In this document: piece after piece, positions 1-10,000 of the stretch
Layout of the letters: every line of letters starts with the position of its first letter
How positions within the stretch are numbered: the first letter of the stretch is position 1
Assembly: GCA_002869225.1 (NCBI GenBank)
Contig: PKTG01000085.1
Location: 1-64,000, forward strand
Source of the DNA: Candidatus Muiribacterium halophilum
GTDB taxonomy: Bacteria; Muiribacteriota; Muiribacteriia; Muiribacteriales; Muiribacteriaceae
Length of the DNA: 64,000 bases
Direction of reading: 5' to 3'
Notes under the pieces: model-generated
What the model saw: only the letters and a program-made list of their open reading frames with translations
Told to the model about the DNA's origin: nothing
The model's database searches: none
Position numbers and translations under genes: made by a program

Positions 1-2
1 AC

Positions 3-647
3 TTTCACAATCTTCTTGGTATTACAAATGCCAATCGCGAGATTCGACCTAAAGATTCTCTAATTGCCAGTATGTCTGATATTAATGGTAATTCATATAA
101 AATGGATCAAAACGAACTCGAAGGTCTAAAAACGGGAAACATAAATCTGATCTATCAGAAGAACTTATTTCAAAATATTAATTCTTCAAGATCTTTGTTT
201 ATCAACCTTAAGATACCTACATCAGATTTTCTGATGGATGAGAAAGATGATTATGATGTAACTGTCTCATATTCTTTTTCACAAAAGAACAGTTCTAATA
301 TTTTCCAATATTTTATATTAGGTATGACAAGTTTTGCTAACCCTAATCTTGGCCCTATTCCATTAAAAAAATATACGACTTCTTTCCTATATGCCCTTGA
401 GAGACCTATGTCAAAAACCATAAGAAGCATTATTCAATTGCAGATAAATCAGAAGATAACCGATGTAGTTCCGAAGTTTAACGAAAACACTTATATACTT
501 AACTGGGGCTGGAAAATAAAAAGGAAAAACAGAATATTTACCTTTTCGATTATAGAAAACCTATTAAAATTCGATAATAGTCATGATTTTGGATTGTATT
601 TTTCAAGAAGTTTCAGATTTAAAAGGAAGATGCCAGACCTAAAATGA
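3..647 (+). CDS. Partial beta-barrel-like envelope protein, C-terminal part (cut by window edge)
   Basis: The frame is open from the left window edge, so the first Met at position 72 is probably internal and the true start lies outside. The visible ~214 residues alternate polar and hydrophobic residues with many aromatic positions and end with an amphipathic strand rich in Phe and Arg (FGLYFSRSFRFKRK). This is the look of the last strands of an outer-membrane beta-barrel, perhaps a DUF3187-like protein, but no diagnostic motif is present. The stop codon lies in the loop of a strong terminator hairpin. It converges on htpG. The barrel assignment is inference. Confidence 0.55.
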   Translation, partial: FHNLLGITNANREIRPKDSLIASMSDINGNSYKMDQNELEGLKTGNINLIYQKNLFQNINSSRSLFINLKIPTSDFLMDEKDDYDVTVSYSFSQKNSSNIFQYFILGMTSFANPNLGPIPLKKYTTSFLYALERPMSKTIRSIIQLQINQKITDVVPKFNENTYILNWGWKIKRKNRIFTFSIIENLLKFDNSHDFGLYFSRSFRFKRKMPDLK

Positions 648-663
648 GATCTGGCATCTTTTT
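628..663 (+). terminator. Rho-independent terminator after the partial barrel gene
   Basis: A perfect 10 bp stem (628-637 with 650-659) and a 12 nt loop are followed by five T. The TGA stop of the upstream gene lies in the loop. The same hairpin could serve the converging htpG transcript, although the T-run on that side is poor. Confidence 0.85.
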
Positions 664-670
664 CATTTCC

Positions 671-2497
671 TTATTTTAATGCATCTTCAAGTATCTCATT
701 TATTCTACCTACAGAGGCCGATACATCTGTCGAAAATCCAGCCATCATCTTTGCATTATCAAGAAGCTGTAGTACTATCTTCTGTGCAAGCTCTGGCTCT
801 TTATCCCTTTTATTATCAAGGTTCTTAATTATATTATGTTATGGATTTATCTCAAGTGTCTCGTTAGATGTATCATCGTTCATAGCAAGACCTGAGTTTC
901 CCATAGCTTCCATAACCCTCTGCATGCCATGAGACATATTTTCAGACACTAGCATTACTGGACTATCAGTAAGTCTTGAGGCTACCTTTACATCCTTTAT
1001 CTTTCCTTCAAGAGTCTCTTTGATCCAATCTATCAAAGCTTTGTTTTCTTTCTCTTTTTCTTCATTTGAAATATCGTTAGCACCCTGAGTATCTGCTGAT
1101 ACAAACCTAAGATCCTTGTACATCATAAGATTCTGAAATACAAATTCATCTACTGGTTCGTATGAAAACAACACATCTGTATCGTTCTTTTTAAAAAGTT
1201 CCATGTAAGGACTGTTTTCTAATGACTTCCTATCAGCACCCATGAGGTAATAAATAGCTTCCTGATCTTCTTTCTTATTTTCAATATATTGATCAAGCGT
1301 TATCTTTTCTTCATTCTTTAAGCTTTCAAAAAGAAGTAGTTGAGCCAGTTTTTCTTTTCTTTCAAGATCAGATGCCACACCTTCCTTTATAAATCTTGAA
1401 AATTCGGTATAGAAGGTATTATATTTCTCCTTATCCTTCTTCATCTTTTCGCTTAGGACTTTTATTATCTTTGATGTCAATACTCTTGATATCTTCCTTA
1501 TTATGGAATTATCCTGCAAAGTCTCTCTAGAGATATTGAGAGGAAGATCCTCAGAATCTATAACACCTTTAACAAATCTTAGATATTTTGGAAGAATATC
1601 CTTTGCCTGAGGTTCAATAAGGACCTTTTTACAATAAAGAGATACTTCAGACTCCTCTGGACCTCTTAATCCGAATTTCTCCATATTTGTTCCCGGAAAA
1701 TAAAGTATAGCATCTAAGGATATAGGAGCATCTGTAGAAAAATGAATCCAGAAAGATGGAGGGGAAAAATCGTTCCACATGAAAGAATAAAAGGTCTTAT
1801 AATCCTCATCTTTTAATTCTGATGGAAGTTGCTTCCATATAGCCTGAACGGTCTCTGTCTTTTCTTCATCGATTAATATATCAAATGGAATAAAACTTGA
1901 ATATTTTTTGATTATTGTTTCTACCTGACTCTTTTCGATGAACAGTTCGTTATCTTTTTTTAAATAGACCTTTATAATAGTTCCGTTTTCATCATGATCA
2001 GTTTCCTCTATGCTATAACCGGTCTTGCCATCTGATGTCCATTTCCAGGCAGAGGCATTCTTTTTCCACGATTTTGATATCACTTCAACTTTTTCAGCAA
2101 CCATAAACGCTGAGTAAAAGCCAACTCCGAATTGACCGATTAGTTGTAGATCGTTTTTATCTTTTACTTTTTCAAGATATTCAATAACACCTGAATGAGC
2201 TACAGTTCCAAGATTTTTCTTGAGTTCCTCCTGAGTCATACCTATTCCATTATCTCTAATAGAGAATATCTTATTCTCCTTATCCAGAGAAATATCTATC
2301 TTTAATGTATTTTCCTGTCCTGTATCTTCAGTAAGCCTTATGTGTCTCATCTTCTCAAGAGCATCGGCTGCATTTGATACAAGCTCTCTCACAAAGATAG
2401 ATCTGTCAGTGTAAAGAGAATGAATGACTATGTCGAGTACTTTACTGATCTCTGCCTTAAATGAATAAGTATCCTTCTTAGTATTTTCCTTTGTCAT
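671..2497 (-). CDS. htpG: Chaperone HtpG (Hsp90), frame interrupted by an in-frame TAA near the C-terminus
   Basis: Bacterial Hsp90, an ATP-dependent cytosolic chaperone. The N-terminal GHKL ATPase motifs are clear: ELVSNAADALEK, the Asp-Gly-Ile-Gly-Met loop (DNGIGM) and GQFGVGFYSAF. The middle domain follows, with conserved LNISRETLQ. The open frame stops after 552 residues at TAA 839-841, immediately after LEINP. The same frame continues for 55 more codons to TAA 671-673 and encodes a normal HtpG C-terminal dimerisation end (IIKNLDNKRDKEPELAQK, later INEILEDALK). The joined length of about 608 fits the family. The start at 2497 has a good GGAGG Shine-Dalgarno. Whether the stop is real, read through or a sequence error cannot be seen here. 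Confidence 0.93.
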
Positions 2498-2520
2498 ATC
2501 CGTCCTCCGTTTTTTGTAAT

Positions 2521-2552
2521 AAAAAAGGCATACACCTTAGCATATGCCTTTA
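2521..2552 (-). terminator. Rho-independent terminator of the chemoreceptor gene
   Basis: On the minus strand an 8 bp stem (2525-2532 with 2543-2550) is followed by a run of six T. It separates the chemoreceptor gene from htpG downstream, so the two are separate transcripts. Confidence 0.8.
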
Positions 2553-2576
2553 TAATACAAGATTTTTATTTTAGTT

Positions 2577-4298
2577 TCAAACTTTAAACTTCTCCATAAG
2601 TGCCGAAAGTTCAGATATATAAGAAGATAATTGTTCTACTACCTGAGTTAACTTCTCTGCACTTTGAGCATTATCCTGAGATGAGGATTCTATCTCATGC
2701 ATAGCAGTTGATATCTCGTTTGTCCCAGCTTCCTGCTCAGCCATTGCGACTTTTATGTGTTCACTTGATTCTGAGAGGTTAACCATTGTCTCAACCATCT
2801 CTTTATTAGCGTTAGACTCTTCTTTAGTCGCAGATGATATCTCGCTTGTATATCTTGCAACTTCCTCGATCTTGGAGATTATCTCTTCCATACTCTTTCC
2901 AGCATCATCGACTGTCGTAGTCGAATCATCTATATTCTTAACAGCTTTCATAATAAGTTCTTCGATTTCTTTTGCCGCATTTGCAGATCTTTCTGATAAT
3001 TTTCTTACCTCATCAGCAACCACTGCAAAACCCTTACCATGTTCACCAGCTCTTGCAGCTTCTATTGCGGCATTAAGAGCTAAAAGGTTTGTCTGTTCAG
3101 CAATCTCTGTTATTACAGAAATAATATCTTTTATCTGAACAGAGTTCTGTTTTATGTTCTCCATTGCATCTCTAGCATCATTCATCTTTTTACCACCGGC
3201 TTCGGCTACTTTTGCAGTTTCAGCCGAAAGTTCAGAGACATTATCAGAGTTTTTAGACACCTGTTCAACCGATGCGGCAAGCTGTTCAAGAGCAGCTGTT
3301 GCCTGAGTTATAGAAGAAACTGTAGTATTTACATTATCAGATACATTATTTGTATTTGCAGAAAGTTCTTCAATAGCAGCGGTGATCTGTGAGACGCTTG
3401 TAACTTCCCTTTCAGCTCCGGTTGCTATCCTTTCAGCTTCCTGTCCAATATCCTGATTTATTTCCTTAAGTTCAGCAAGAGTCTGAAGCACCTGTACAAC
3501 GATGACCTTTATACCCTGTATAAACTTGTTTACGTTTTCCGCAAGTATCTTTGTCTCATCTTCGGTGTTTACCTTGACAACTTTGGTAAGATCACCATCT
3601 CCACTTGCGACATCCTCAACAATAGCATTGATGTTATCTATATTATCAACTATTACTTTTGATAAATAATATGCAGCTCCAATAAGCATAAGTACAAGAA
3701 TTATCATACTGATAATAAGGATGTTCTCGATTTTATGAATATTGTCCTTAAGCTGTACAAGTTGGACTTCATAGACCTGATGATCGATTATATCCATCAT
3801 ATTATTAAGAAGAGATTCTACCTCTTTTTTAGCAGGTTCCAGATCATTTTCAAATACTTTTGATGCTTCTCTATTCTTTTCGTCAGCTTTCATAGATGAA
3901 GCTAGTATTCTGTCAATCTCTTTAGCAGATTCATGCAGTCTCTGATGAGGCTCCTTTATTGCTTCAACAATAGCTTTAAAATCAGAGTTAAGTTCTATTA
4001 GTTTTTTTATATCCTCACCGTATAAAAACTGACCTAAAGAGCATTTTGTATGGTCTTTTGTGGCTTCAACTTTATCATCATGATTTATAACAGCCTGGGC
4101 AACAGCAATATGCCATTTATGATGAGCTATCAAAGTATCATTTACAAACTCAACCTGTTCAAGATATTTTTCAAGCATCTCATCACTCTTTTGAATGTTT
4201 TTAGCACTCATATTTATCACAACAAATATTATAATAAATATGAGAATCGCCATTCCCATTGTAGCATAGAGTTTTCCACGAATATTCTTAAGATTCAT
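2577..4298 (-). CDS. Methyl-accepting chemotaxis protein with zinc-binding CZB sensor domain
   Basis: A transmembrane chemoreceptor of about 573 residues. A hydrophobic segment near residues 12-32 and a second near 192-216 bracket a sensor region containing a chemoreceptor zinc-binding (CZB) domain. The His/Cys ligand pattern is complete: HHKWH, then CSLGQFLYG, then [14 protein letters not shown]-like linker and a full MCP signalling hairpin follow, with the conserved tip [20 protein letters not shown] chose the ATG at 4298 because GAGG sits 6 nt upstream; an ATG 18 nt earlier has no ribosome site. A TATAAT at 4334-4329 is a plausible -10. No che genes are nearby, so it must signal to a kinase encoded elsewhere. 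The CZB between the two membrane segments is predicted to be periplasmic. Confidence 0.93.
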   Translation of the reverse strand: MNLKNIRGKLYATMGMAILIFIIIFVVINMSAKNIQKSDEMLEKYLEQVEFVNDTLIAHHKWHIAVAQAVINHDDKVEATKDHTKCSLGQFLYGEDIKKLIELNSDFKAIVEAIKEPHQRLHESAKEIDRILASSMKADEKNREASKVFENDLEPAKKEVESLLNNMMDIIDHQVYEVQLVQLKDNIHKIENILIISMIILVLMLIGAAYYLSKVIVDNIDNINAIVEDVASGDGDLTKVVKVNTEDETKILAENVNKFIQGIKVIVVQVLQTLAELKEINQDIGQEAERIATGAEREVTSVSQITAAIEELSANTNNVSDNVNTTVSSITQATAALEQLAASVEQVSKNSDNVSELSAETAKVAEAGGKKMNDARDAMENIKQNSVQIKDIISVITEIAEQTNLLALNAAIEAARAGEHGKGFAVVADEVRKLSERSANAAKEIEELIMKAVKNIDDSTTTVDDAGKSMEEIISKIEEVARYTSEISSATKEESNANKEMVETMVNLSESSEHIKVAMAEQEAGTNEISTAMHEIESSSQDNAQSAEKLTQVVEQLSSYISELSALMEKFKV

Positions 4299-4328
4299 AC
4301 GCTTCCTCACTTTCATTTTATTACAATA

Positions 4329-4334
4329 ATTATA
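4329..4334 (-). promoter_or_regulatory. Possible -10 box (TATAAT) of the chemoreceptor gene
   Basis: A consensus TATAAT on the minus strand about 30 nt upstream of the chosen chemoreceptor start. The matching -35 would lie in the tail of the ABC-F gene and was not clear. Confidence 0.4.
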
Positions 4335-4346
4335 ACAATTACAATT

Positions 4347-5957
4347 TTAATATTCAACTTTTTTTAGAAAATCTTTATAACTTCCATTGAAGACCTGCAT
4401 CTCTCCATCATGAAAATTAAAGACTCTATTAGCCAGGTTTTCTACAAAATACCTATCATGTGATACAAATATTATAGTTCCCCTATATTTTTTTAATGCA
4501 TCAAGAAGTATATCCTTTGATTCAAGGTCAAGATGGTTTGTCGGTTCATCCATTATAAGAAGATTAGATGGTACAAGAAGCATCTTAGCGAGTGCTAGCC
4601 TGGCTCTTTCCCCACCACTTAACACTTTTACTTTCTTGTAGATATCATCATTTGAGAAAAGAAAAGCACCAAGTAGGTTTCTTAAATTCTCACCCTGTGT
4701 AAAATTAGCATTTTGATATAATTCATCATATAAAGTGTTTTCTAAGGATAGTAGCTCTGTTGGTTCCTGAGCATAATAATTTTTCTTAACATTATAACCA
4801 AACTCTATCTCACCCATATCATGATCCACTACATCAGATAGACATTTTAGAAGTGTTGTCTTACCACAACCATTTTTTCCACAAACAGCTATTCTCTGTC
4901 CTCTTTCTATTGTAAAATCTACATCCATAAAGACTATCTTTTCATCGTATTGTTTAGCAAAGTCTTTCACTTCAATTACTTTCAACCCACTTTCTTTTGA
5001 ATTAGGAAACTCAAAGGTTATCCTCTTCTTTTTAGGTGGGATTATGGGTTTTTCTATCTTATCAAGCATCTTTATTCTTGACTGTACCTGCGATGCTTTT
5101 GTTGCTTTATATCTGAATTTTTCTATAAACTTTGTATGTTTTTCAACTTTTTCATCATACTCTTTGGCAGATTTATATATATTATCTATGTATTCCTGTC
5201 TTAATCTTTCAAACTTGGAATAGTTTCCTTTATATACTTTAAAGTCTGATGCGAATAGTTCGCCAACTCTATTCACTGTTGCATCAAGAAAAAATCTGTC
5301 ATGTGAAACAAGGATCACAGCTCCCATATAGGATCTTATAAAATCTTCCAGCCAGTTTCTCGCCTCAAGATCCAGATGATTAGTTGGTTCATCCAAAAGT
5401 AATATCTCAGGAGATGCTAGTAGAAGTTTTGCAAGATGTATTCTCATCACCCAACCACCCGAGAATTCATTACATCTTTTATTTAGATCCTCTTCATCAA
5501 AACCCAGACCAAATAATATACTTTTTATTTTTGAGTCGATCTCATAAAGACCGTTTTCTTCAAGTTCATGCTGAAGATCGCCATATTTTTTCATCACTTT
5601 TTCAAACTCATGGCTTTGATGATCTATTTCTTACATCTTATTCTCAAGATCTCTTAACCTTTTTTCCTTTTCAAAGATATTTGAAAAGACTACCGCAACT
5701 TCATCATATAAAATAGCTCCTTCATCAAAATCCTGATGTATAAACTGGGGAAGATAGCCAGTTTTTATATTCCCTGTTACACTAATATTCCCATCATCCG
5801 GATATTCTATTCCGATTATCATCTTCATAAGAGTGGATTTACCCGAACCGTTATCACCGACTAAAGCAAGTCTGTCGTTTCGACGAAGATGCAGATCAAG
5901 ATCTTTAAAAAGCACCTTCTCACCATATTGTTTTTTTAATCCATTAATATGTAACAT
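4347..5957 (-). CDS. ABC-F family ATPase, frame interrupted by one in-frame TAA
   Basis: A soluble twin-ATPase protein of the ABC-F type, which acts on ribosomes (translation rescue, EttA/Uup/YdiF relatives). The first ATPase has GDNGSGKST, then signature FSGGW and Walker B LLLDEPTNHLD. The second has GKNGCGKTT, LSGGERARLALAK and LIMDEPTNHLD. An arm/linker rich in Lys and Glu lies between them. An in-frame TAA at 5631-5633 splits it after residue 108, inside the first ATPase between the Walker A region and the signature motif. The frame continues unchanged (EIDHQSHEFEKVMKKYGDL) and gives 536 residues in total, normal for the family. Its ATG begins one base inside the end of the transposase element, and the transposase TAA overlaps it as TAATG. 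No Shine-Dalgarno of its own is visible. Confidence 0.88.
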
Positions 5958-6919
5958 TAGGGGTCAGACCTTGTTATTTCACATTTTATTTTTCGCATAT
6001 CTGCCTTATATTCCTTTTTTCCTTCTATTTCTTCTTTAATTCTTGTATATAGATTACTAACCGATTCTGGTCGTATTTTTAAATAAACAGCAATCTCAAT
6101 ATTTGTGAGTCGTGAATATTTTTTTGTTAGGTAGGTAAAATACTTTCTAAACTTATTGTTGTATTTTTTATTAAAAATATCTTTTTCTGAAATATTAAAG
6201 TGATTTTTAATTAAACTTATATAAAATTCTGCTCCTCTTTTTTTATTCATTTTAGTTGAAGGCAGATCTATATCTTCTTTTTGATTAGTAATTAATTTAT
6301 TAATTTCTTTTTTATATTTTTCTCCTGCTAAAGCTATTCCTTTGAATAAGTTCCTATGAGGCAAATCATAATTTTCTTTGTTAACTAAATTTTGTTTATA
6401 TTTATCTTTGGAAATATTCAGATTATCTGAGTATTTAGATAAAATAAATTCAATATTTAGAAATGATAGATCTTGAGTCTTATCGGTATAGTATTTACAA
6501 CTACTCCATTTGTATTGCCATGGTAATTTCTTAAAACCCGCTTTAACAGGATTAAAATGAATATAATCGATAACAACATCAGAATATTCTTCTTTATCAA
6601 CTAAAATAGCTTTATATCTCCCCTGAAAAAGATGACCAACAATATCTCTTTTAGCTTTAATCCAATTTGTGTAAGATGAATTAAGTGATTGCATAAACTT
6701 TGATATATTTGCTTCATTAGTTATTAAATATAAATGATAATGATTAGGCATCAAGGCATAAGCAAGACAATTAACATTGTATTTTTCAAGGTTTTCTTTT
6801 AATTTTTCTAAAAATTTCAAGTAATCTTCATTATGAAAAAATATATTATCTTTTCTTTCACCTCTTGCAAATACATGGTAATGTGCACCAGGATATTCAA
6901 TTCTAATTTGTCTAGGCAT
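5957..6919 (-). CDS. REP-associated tyrosine transposase (RAYT, Y1 HUH family)
   Basis: A single-strand DNA transposase of the TnpA-REP type, about 320 residues. The HUH motif NHYHLYL is present. The N-terminus is the family-typical PRQIRIEYPGAHYHVFARG, and the region FQGRYKAILVDKEEY ... YIHFNPVKAG is characteristic. A C-terminal helix-turn-helix-like segment (SRLTNIEIAVYLKIRPESVS) follows, as in many RAYTs. I chose ATG 6919; an upstream TTG at 6934 is in frame but neither has a clear ribosome site. The stop TAA shares its last base with the ATG of the ABC-F gene, so translation could be coupled. All motifs look intact, so the element may still be active. Confidence 0.92.
   Translation of the reverse strand: MPRQIRIEYPGAHYHVFARGERKDNIFFHNEDYLKFLEKLKENLEKYNVNCLAYALMPNHYHLYLITNEANISKFMQSLNSSYTNWIKAKRDIVGHLFQGRYKAILVDKEEYSDVVIDYIHFNPVKAGFKKLPWQYKWSSCKYYTDKTQDLSFLNIEFILSKYSDNLNISKDKYKQNLVNKENYDLPHRNLFKGIALAGEKYKKEINKLITNQKEDIDLPSTKMNKKRGAEFYISLIKNHFNISEKDIFNKKYNNKFRKYFTYLTKKYSRLTNIEIAVYLKIRPESVSNLYTRIKEEIEGKKEYKADMRKIKCEITRSDP
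5958..5979. repeat. Left inverted repeat of RAYT element
   Basis: 22 bp, perfectly complementary to 6946-6967. It encodes the last codons of the transposase and ends next to the ABC-F start codon. Confidence 0.85.
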
Positions 6920-6945
6920 ATTTTTAATATACAATAATTTATCTA

Positions 6946-6967
6946 AAATAACAAGGTCTGACCCCTA
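6946..6967. repeat. Right inverted repeat of RAYT element
   Basis: 22 bp, perfectly complementary to 5958-5979. It overlaps the first copy of the 12-mer tandem repeat at 6961-6984. Confidence 0.85.
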
Positions 6968-6984
6968 TTGTTACCCCTATTGTT
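6961..6984. repeat. Tandem 12-mer (acccctattgtt x2) at the RAYT end
   Basis: Two exact adjacent copies, 6961-6972 and 6973-6984. The first copy includes the outer part of the inverted repeat, so the duplication may be a trace of the transposition or a partial extra end. Confidence 0.7.
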
Positions 6985-6990
6985 ATTTGA

Positions 6991-7020
6991 ATAAAAAAAG
7001 CCCGGCCTAAGCCGGGCTTT
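6991..7020 (-). terminator. Rho-independent terminator of the giant lipoprotein gene
   Basis: On the minus strand a GC-rich 10 bp stem (6997-7006 with 7011-7020) with a 4 nt loop is followed by a T-run. It lies 43 nt after the stop codon of the lipoprotein gene. Confidence 0.9.
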
Positions 7021-7062
7021 GAAGTTATTACTTAAATCTTTTAAGGAAAAATCATTATCTGA

Positions 7063-10000
7063 TTATTTCCAAAGATATTTGTTAACTAGTTTTGGACTCC
7101 AACCATCAGCATCCCAAGTGTTTGGGTCTTCAGATACTCTTTCTTCAATACTTAGTATAGAGAATGAGTCATCTGTCTTATCAGTTGTACCCTTATCATC
7201 TCTCTGCCATGTGATATGAAGTTCTGCTATTTCAACAGATTCATAATCATCTGAGCCATCGTTTTGAGTTCCATTGTCATTCCATTCTCTTTCTTCATCA
7301 TAAATTATAGTCTTCCAATGTAATCCATCAGGAGTCTTTCTCATTACAGAATGGTAGTTAACGTTATCATACCATGCATCACCAAGCCATTCTTCGTACA
7401 TTGTTGAGTTATCAGCGATCCATTTATCAAATACAGGAAGTCCACCAGGAATAAACTCATCAGTACATTCATTTCCTGTATAAGAACTTATAAGAGTAGC
7501 ACACTGATCATCATAGAAATCACTGAATTTAACAAAATTAAGTCGCTGGCTCATATCATCCCATGCGAAGAACCACTGTATATAATCAAGTACAGGTTCA
7601 GTCGTAGTTGTATCATAGTATCTAGTTTCAAACATACCTTCAGCCATTGGCATATCACCATAGAAGTTTGAATAAGAAGTAGCAGAAACAGTTGTATCTA
7701 CAGTAGCAACACCATCAGCATCGTATTTAGTATAAACATAGTCAGTCCAAGTCTTAGACTGAGGAGCTGTTGCAAAAAGTTCTGGGAATATAACTTTAGC
7801 AGCATCAACGTCACCAGCTAGCTGTGAAGTATCGAAAGCCCAACCAGTAAGAGTTGTATCAAATACAAGTACTGGTCCAACCATAAGTTTAGCATAAATA
7901 ATAGTCTCAACATCTGGAGTCATTCTAAAAGTGAATGTCCAAGGTTGGTTATCAGTGTTTGTAGTATTAGCTTCTGGTACATAATCAATTTTGACCATTA
8001 AATCAAATCTTGTTCCATCTGCATTTAGAACTTTCCAAGCAAATGATTTAAATGTTCCCATAAATCCATCTCCGCCCATAGAATTATTTGCATAAATACC
8101 ATAAGCACCATCAACTGGAGTATCGCTTGTAGCAGGTTCCGAAGTTGGGAGTTCATTAAAAGATCTTGGATCAACAATAGTCATATCAAACCAACTATCA
8201 TACATAGCTATTTGACTACCTGATGCGGAAATGATTTCTTTATTGAAACCAGTAAGTTTAAACATATCATCCCAAACATCAAATCTAAGTTCCATTTTGT
8301 TTATATCTCCAGTTCCCTGATCTTCTACTCTAACAACCATTCTATTATCAGCATTAAGTTCTATCTGATAACCATTTGTTGCCATGTCAGTTTCGGTTGG
8401 AGATTTTTTAAATCCATCAGCAAAGAAGTTTGAAGGCTGCTGGGTATTTTCATCCCATGGCTGCATCCATCCAACAAGTCCATAACCATATTTTGCAATA
8501 GTTTCCCAATCCACATAAACAGCTGTCTGTCCGTCAACTGAGAATTCAGCTTCCGGTGGAGCACCAAATACTTCTACACTATATATTGCTGGAGTAGTAT
8601 CAGTAGCTTCCTGAATAATATTTTTCTGAACAAGTATTCCAGGAGTATTCTGATCTACTGGAGTCATATGGATCATTATTGATCCAGCTGGCGGATTATT
8701 ATAGAATGAGTTGAAAGCATCCATAACTCTAGGATCATCGCCTCTCCAGTTCATTAACCAAACTTCTCGTGTAGCACCCTGATCATCAAGAAGCGGTGTA
8801 TTACAGTTCATATCCATTACAGAAGAAGCTATGATATCACCATACATACCATACTGAGCCATTAGATCATTTCCTGATGAGAAATCGATCTTTCTACAAA
8901 CAAGATCTTCAAGATCCATCATAGAACCGAAATACTGTTCTTTCTTAGCCCATGCCGGTTTTCCAGCAGCAGTATCGAAAGTAAGCGTTTCATCAACTGT
9001 AATAACAGGCTGGAAGTAGTCTTCACTCCATACTGCATATGCTTCCTGGATTACATTATCATCATCAAATCCTGGTCCAGGATCACCAACAGTGATCATT
9101 TCTTTATTTGTAGCTGCAGCATCAAACCAAGCAACAGTGTCAGTATCAGTATCAGGTATTTTAACACCACCAAATACCATAAATGCATCTGCCGGGTCTT
9201 TGATTTCATAATACTGATAACCGTTTACTGATCTTCCTGTATCTTTGATAACAGCACCAGTAAATACTACAGGGAAAGAATCAGATCCGGTTGCAGAATT
9301 TGACTGGAAGTAATCAGGTGAATATATCTCATTAGCTTTGAAAAGATAATTTTCTCCTTTTTCAGTGTTTCCACCAAGATCGATAAGCATACCGAAAAGC
9401 TGATGTACTTTACCATTAACTACATCAGGTCCCCAGAAAAGATTTGGACCAAGTTCGATATAAGCATCATAATAATCAAGTGTCCAATAATCTGTCTCAG
9501 TTGCTGTTGAGGAAGGACCAATTAATTTACCACTATTAGTAGTCGGATCATAATCCGGAGCGGTAAGATAATATTTCTTATCTGAATCATCATAATAGAT
9601 CTTAGCCCAGAAGTCTGAGAAATACTGAGAATCAGTAGCTTCATCATCACTCCATAGACTATTTATTACAAAGTAGAAAGGATTGTTGAAAGCTTCGATA
9701 TTAGTTGCTATATCAGCTGTCTGGTCAGGTATAAGCCAACCTTCAGCTTCAGCTATCTTACCAAGCCATTTCTGTTCAAAAAGCTGTTCTGTTGGAAGGA
9801 ATCTTGCTCTAAGATTACCATCTCCATCACTTTCGAAATCCCAAGGGTTTTTAGATACCATTACCTTTTTACCTGCAAATTCAGTTTTTGCAGAAATAGC
9901 ATCAAGAAGATCGATAATATTAGGAGCAGTCTGTCCATCAGAAATCGAACTCCAGTCTATATTAAGGTTTCCATCAAACCATGAACCTAAGGTTCCGTTT

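Larger units (their letters stand above)
5958..6967 (-). mobile_element. RAYT (REP-associated tyrosine transposase) element with 22 bp inverted ends
   Basis: A 1010 bp unit bounded by a perfect 22 bp inverted repeat (5958-5979 and 6946-6967) whose core reads aggggtcagacc. It carries a single Y1/HUH transposase gene. The left end stops one base before the second base of the ABC-F start codon. The outer base of the right end is followed by a second copy of a 12-mer. From memory, ends of this kind flank related transposases in many bacteria; that memory was not checked here. Confidence 0.8.

Noticed and set aside
2755..3138. Plus-strand open frame opposite the chemoreceptor
   Set aside because: It is a shadow in the antisense of a conserved MCP signalling domain and has no ribosome site or recognisable protein.
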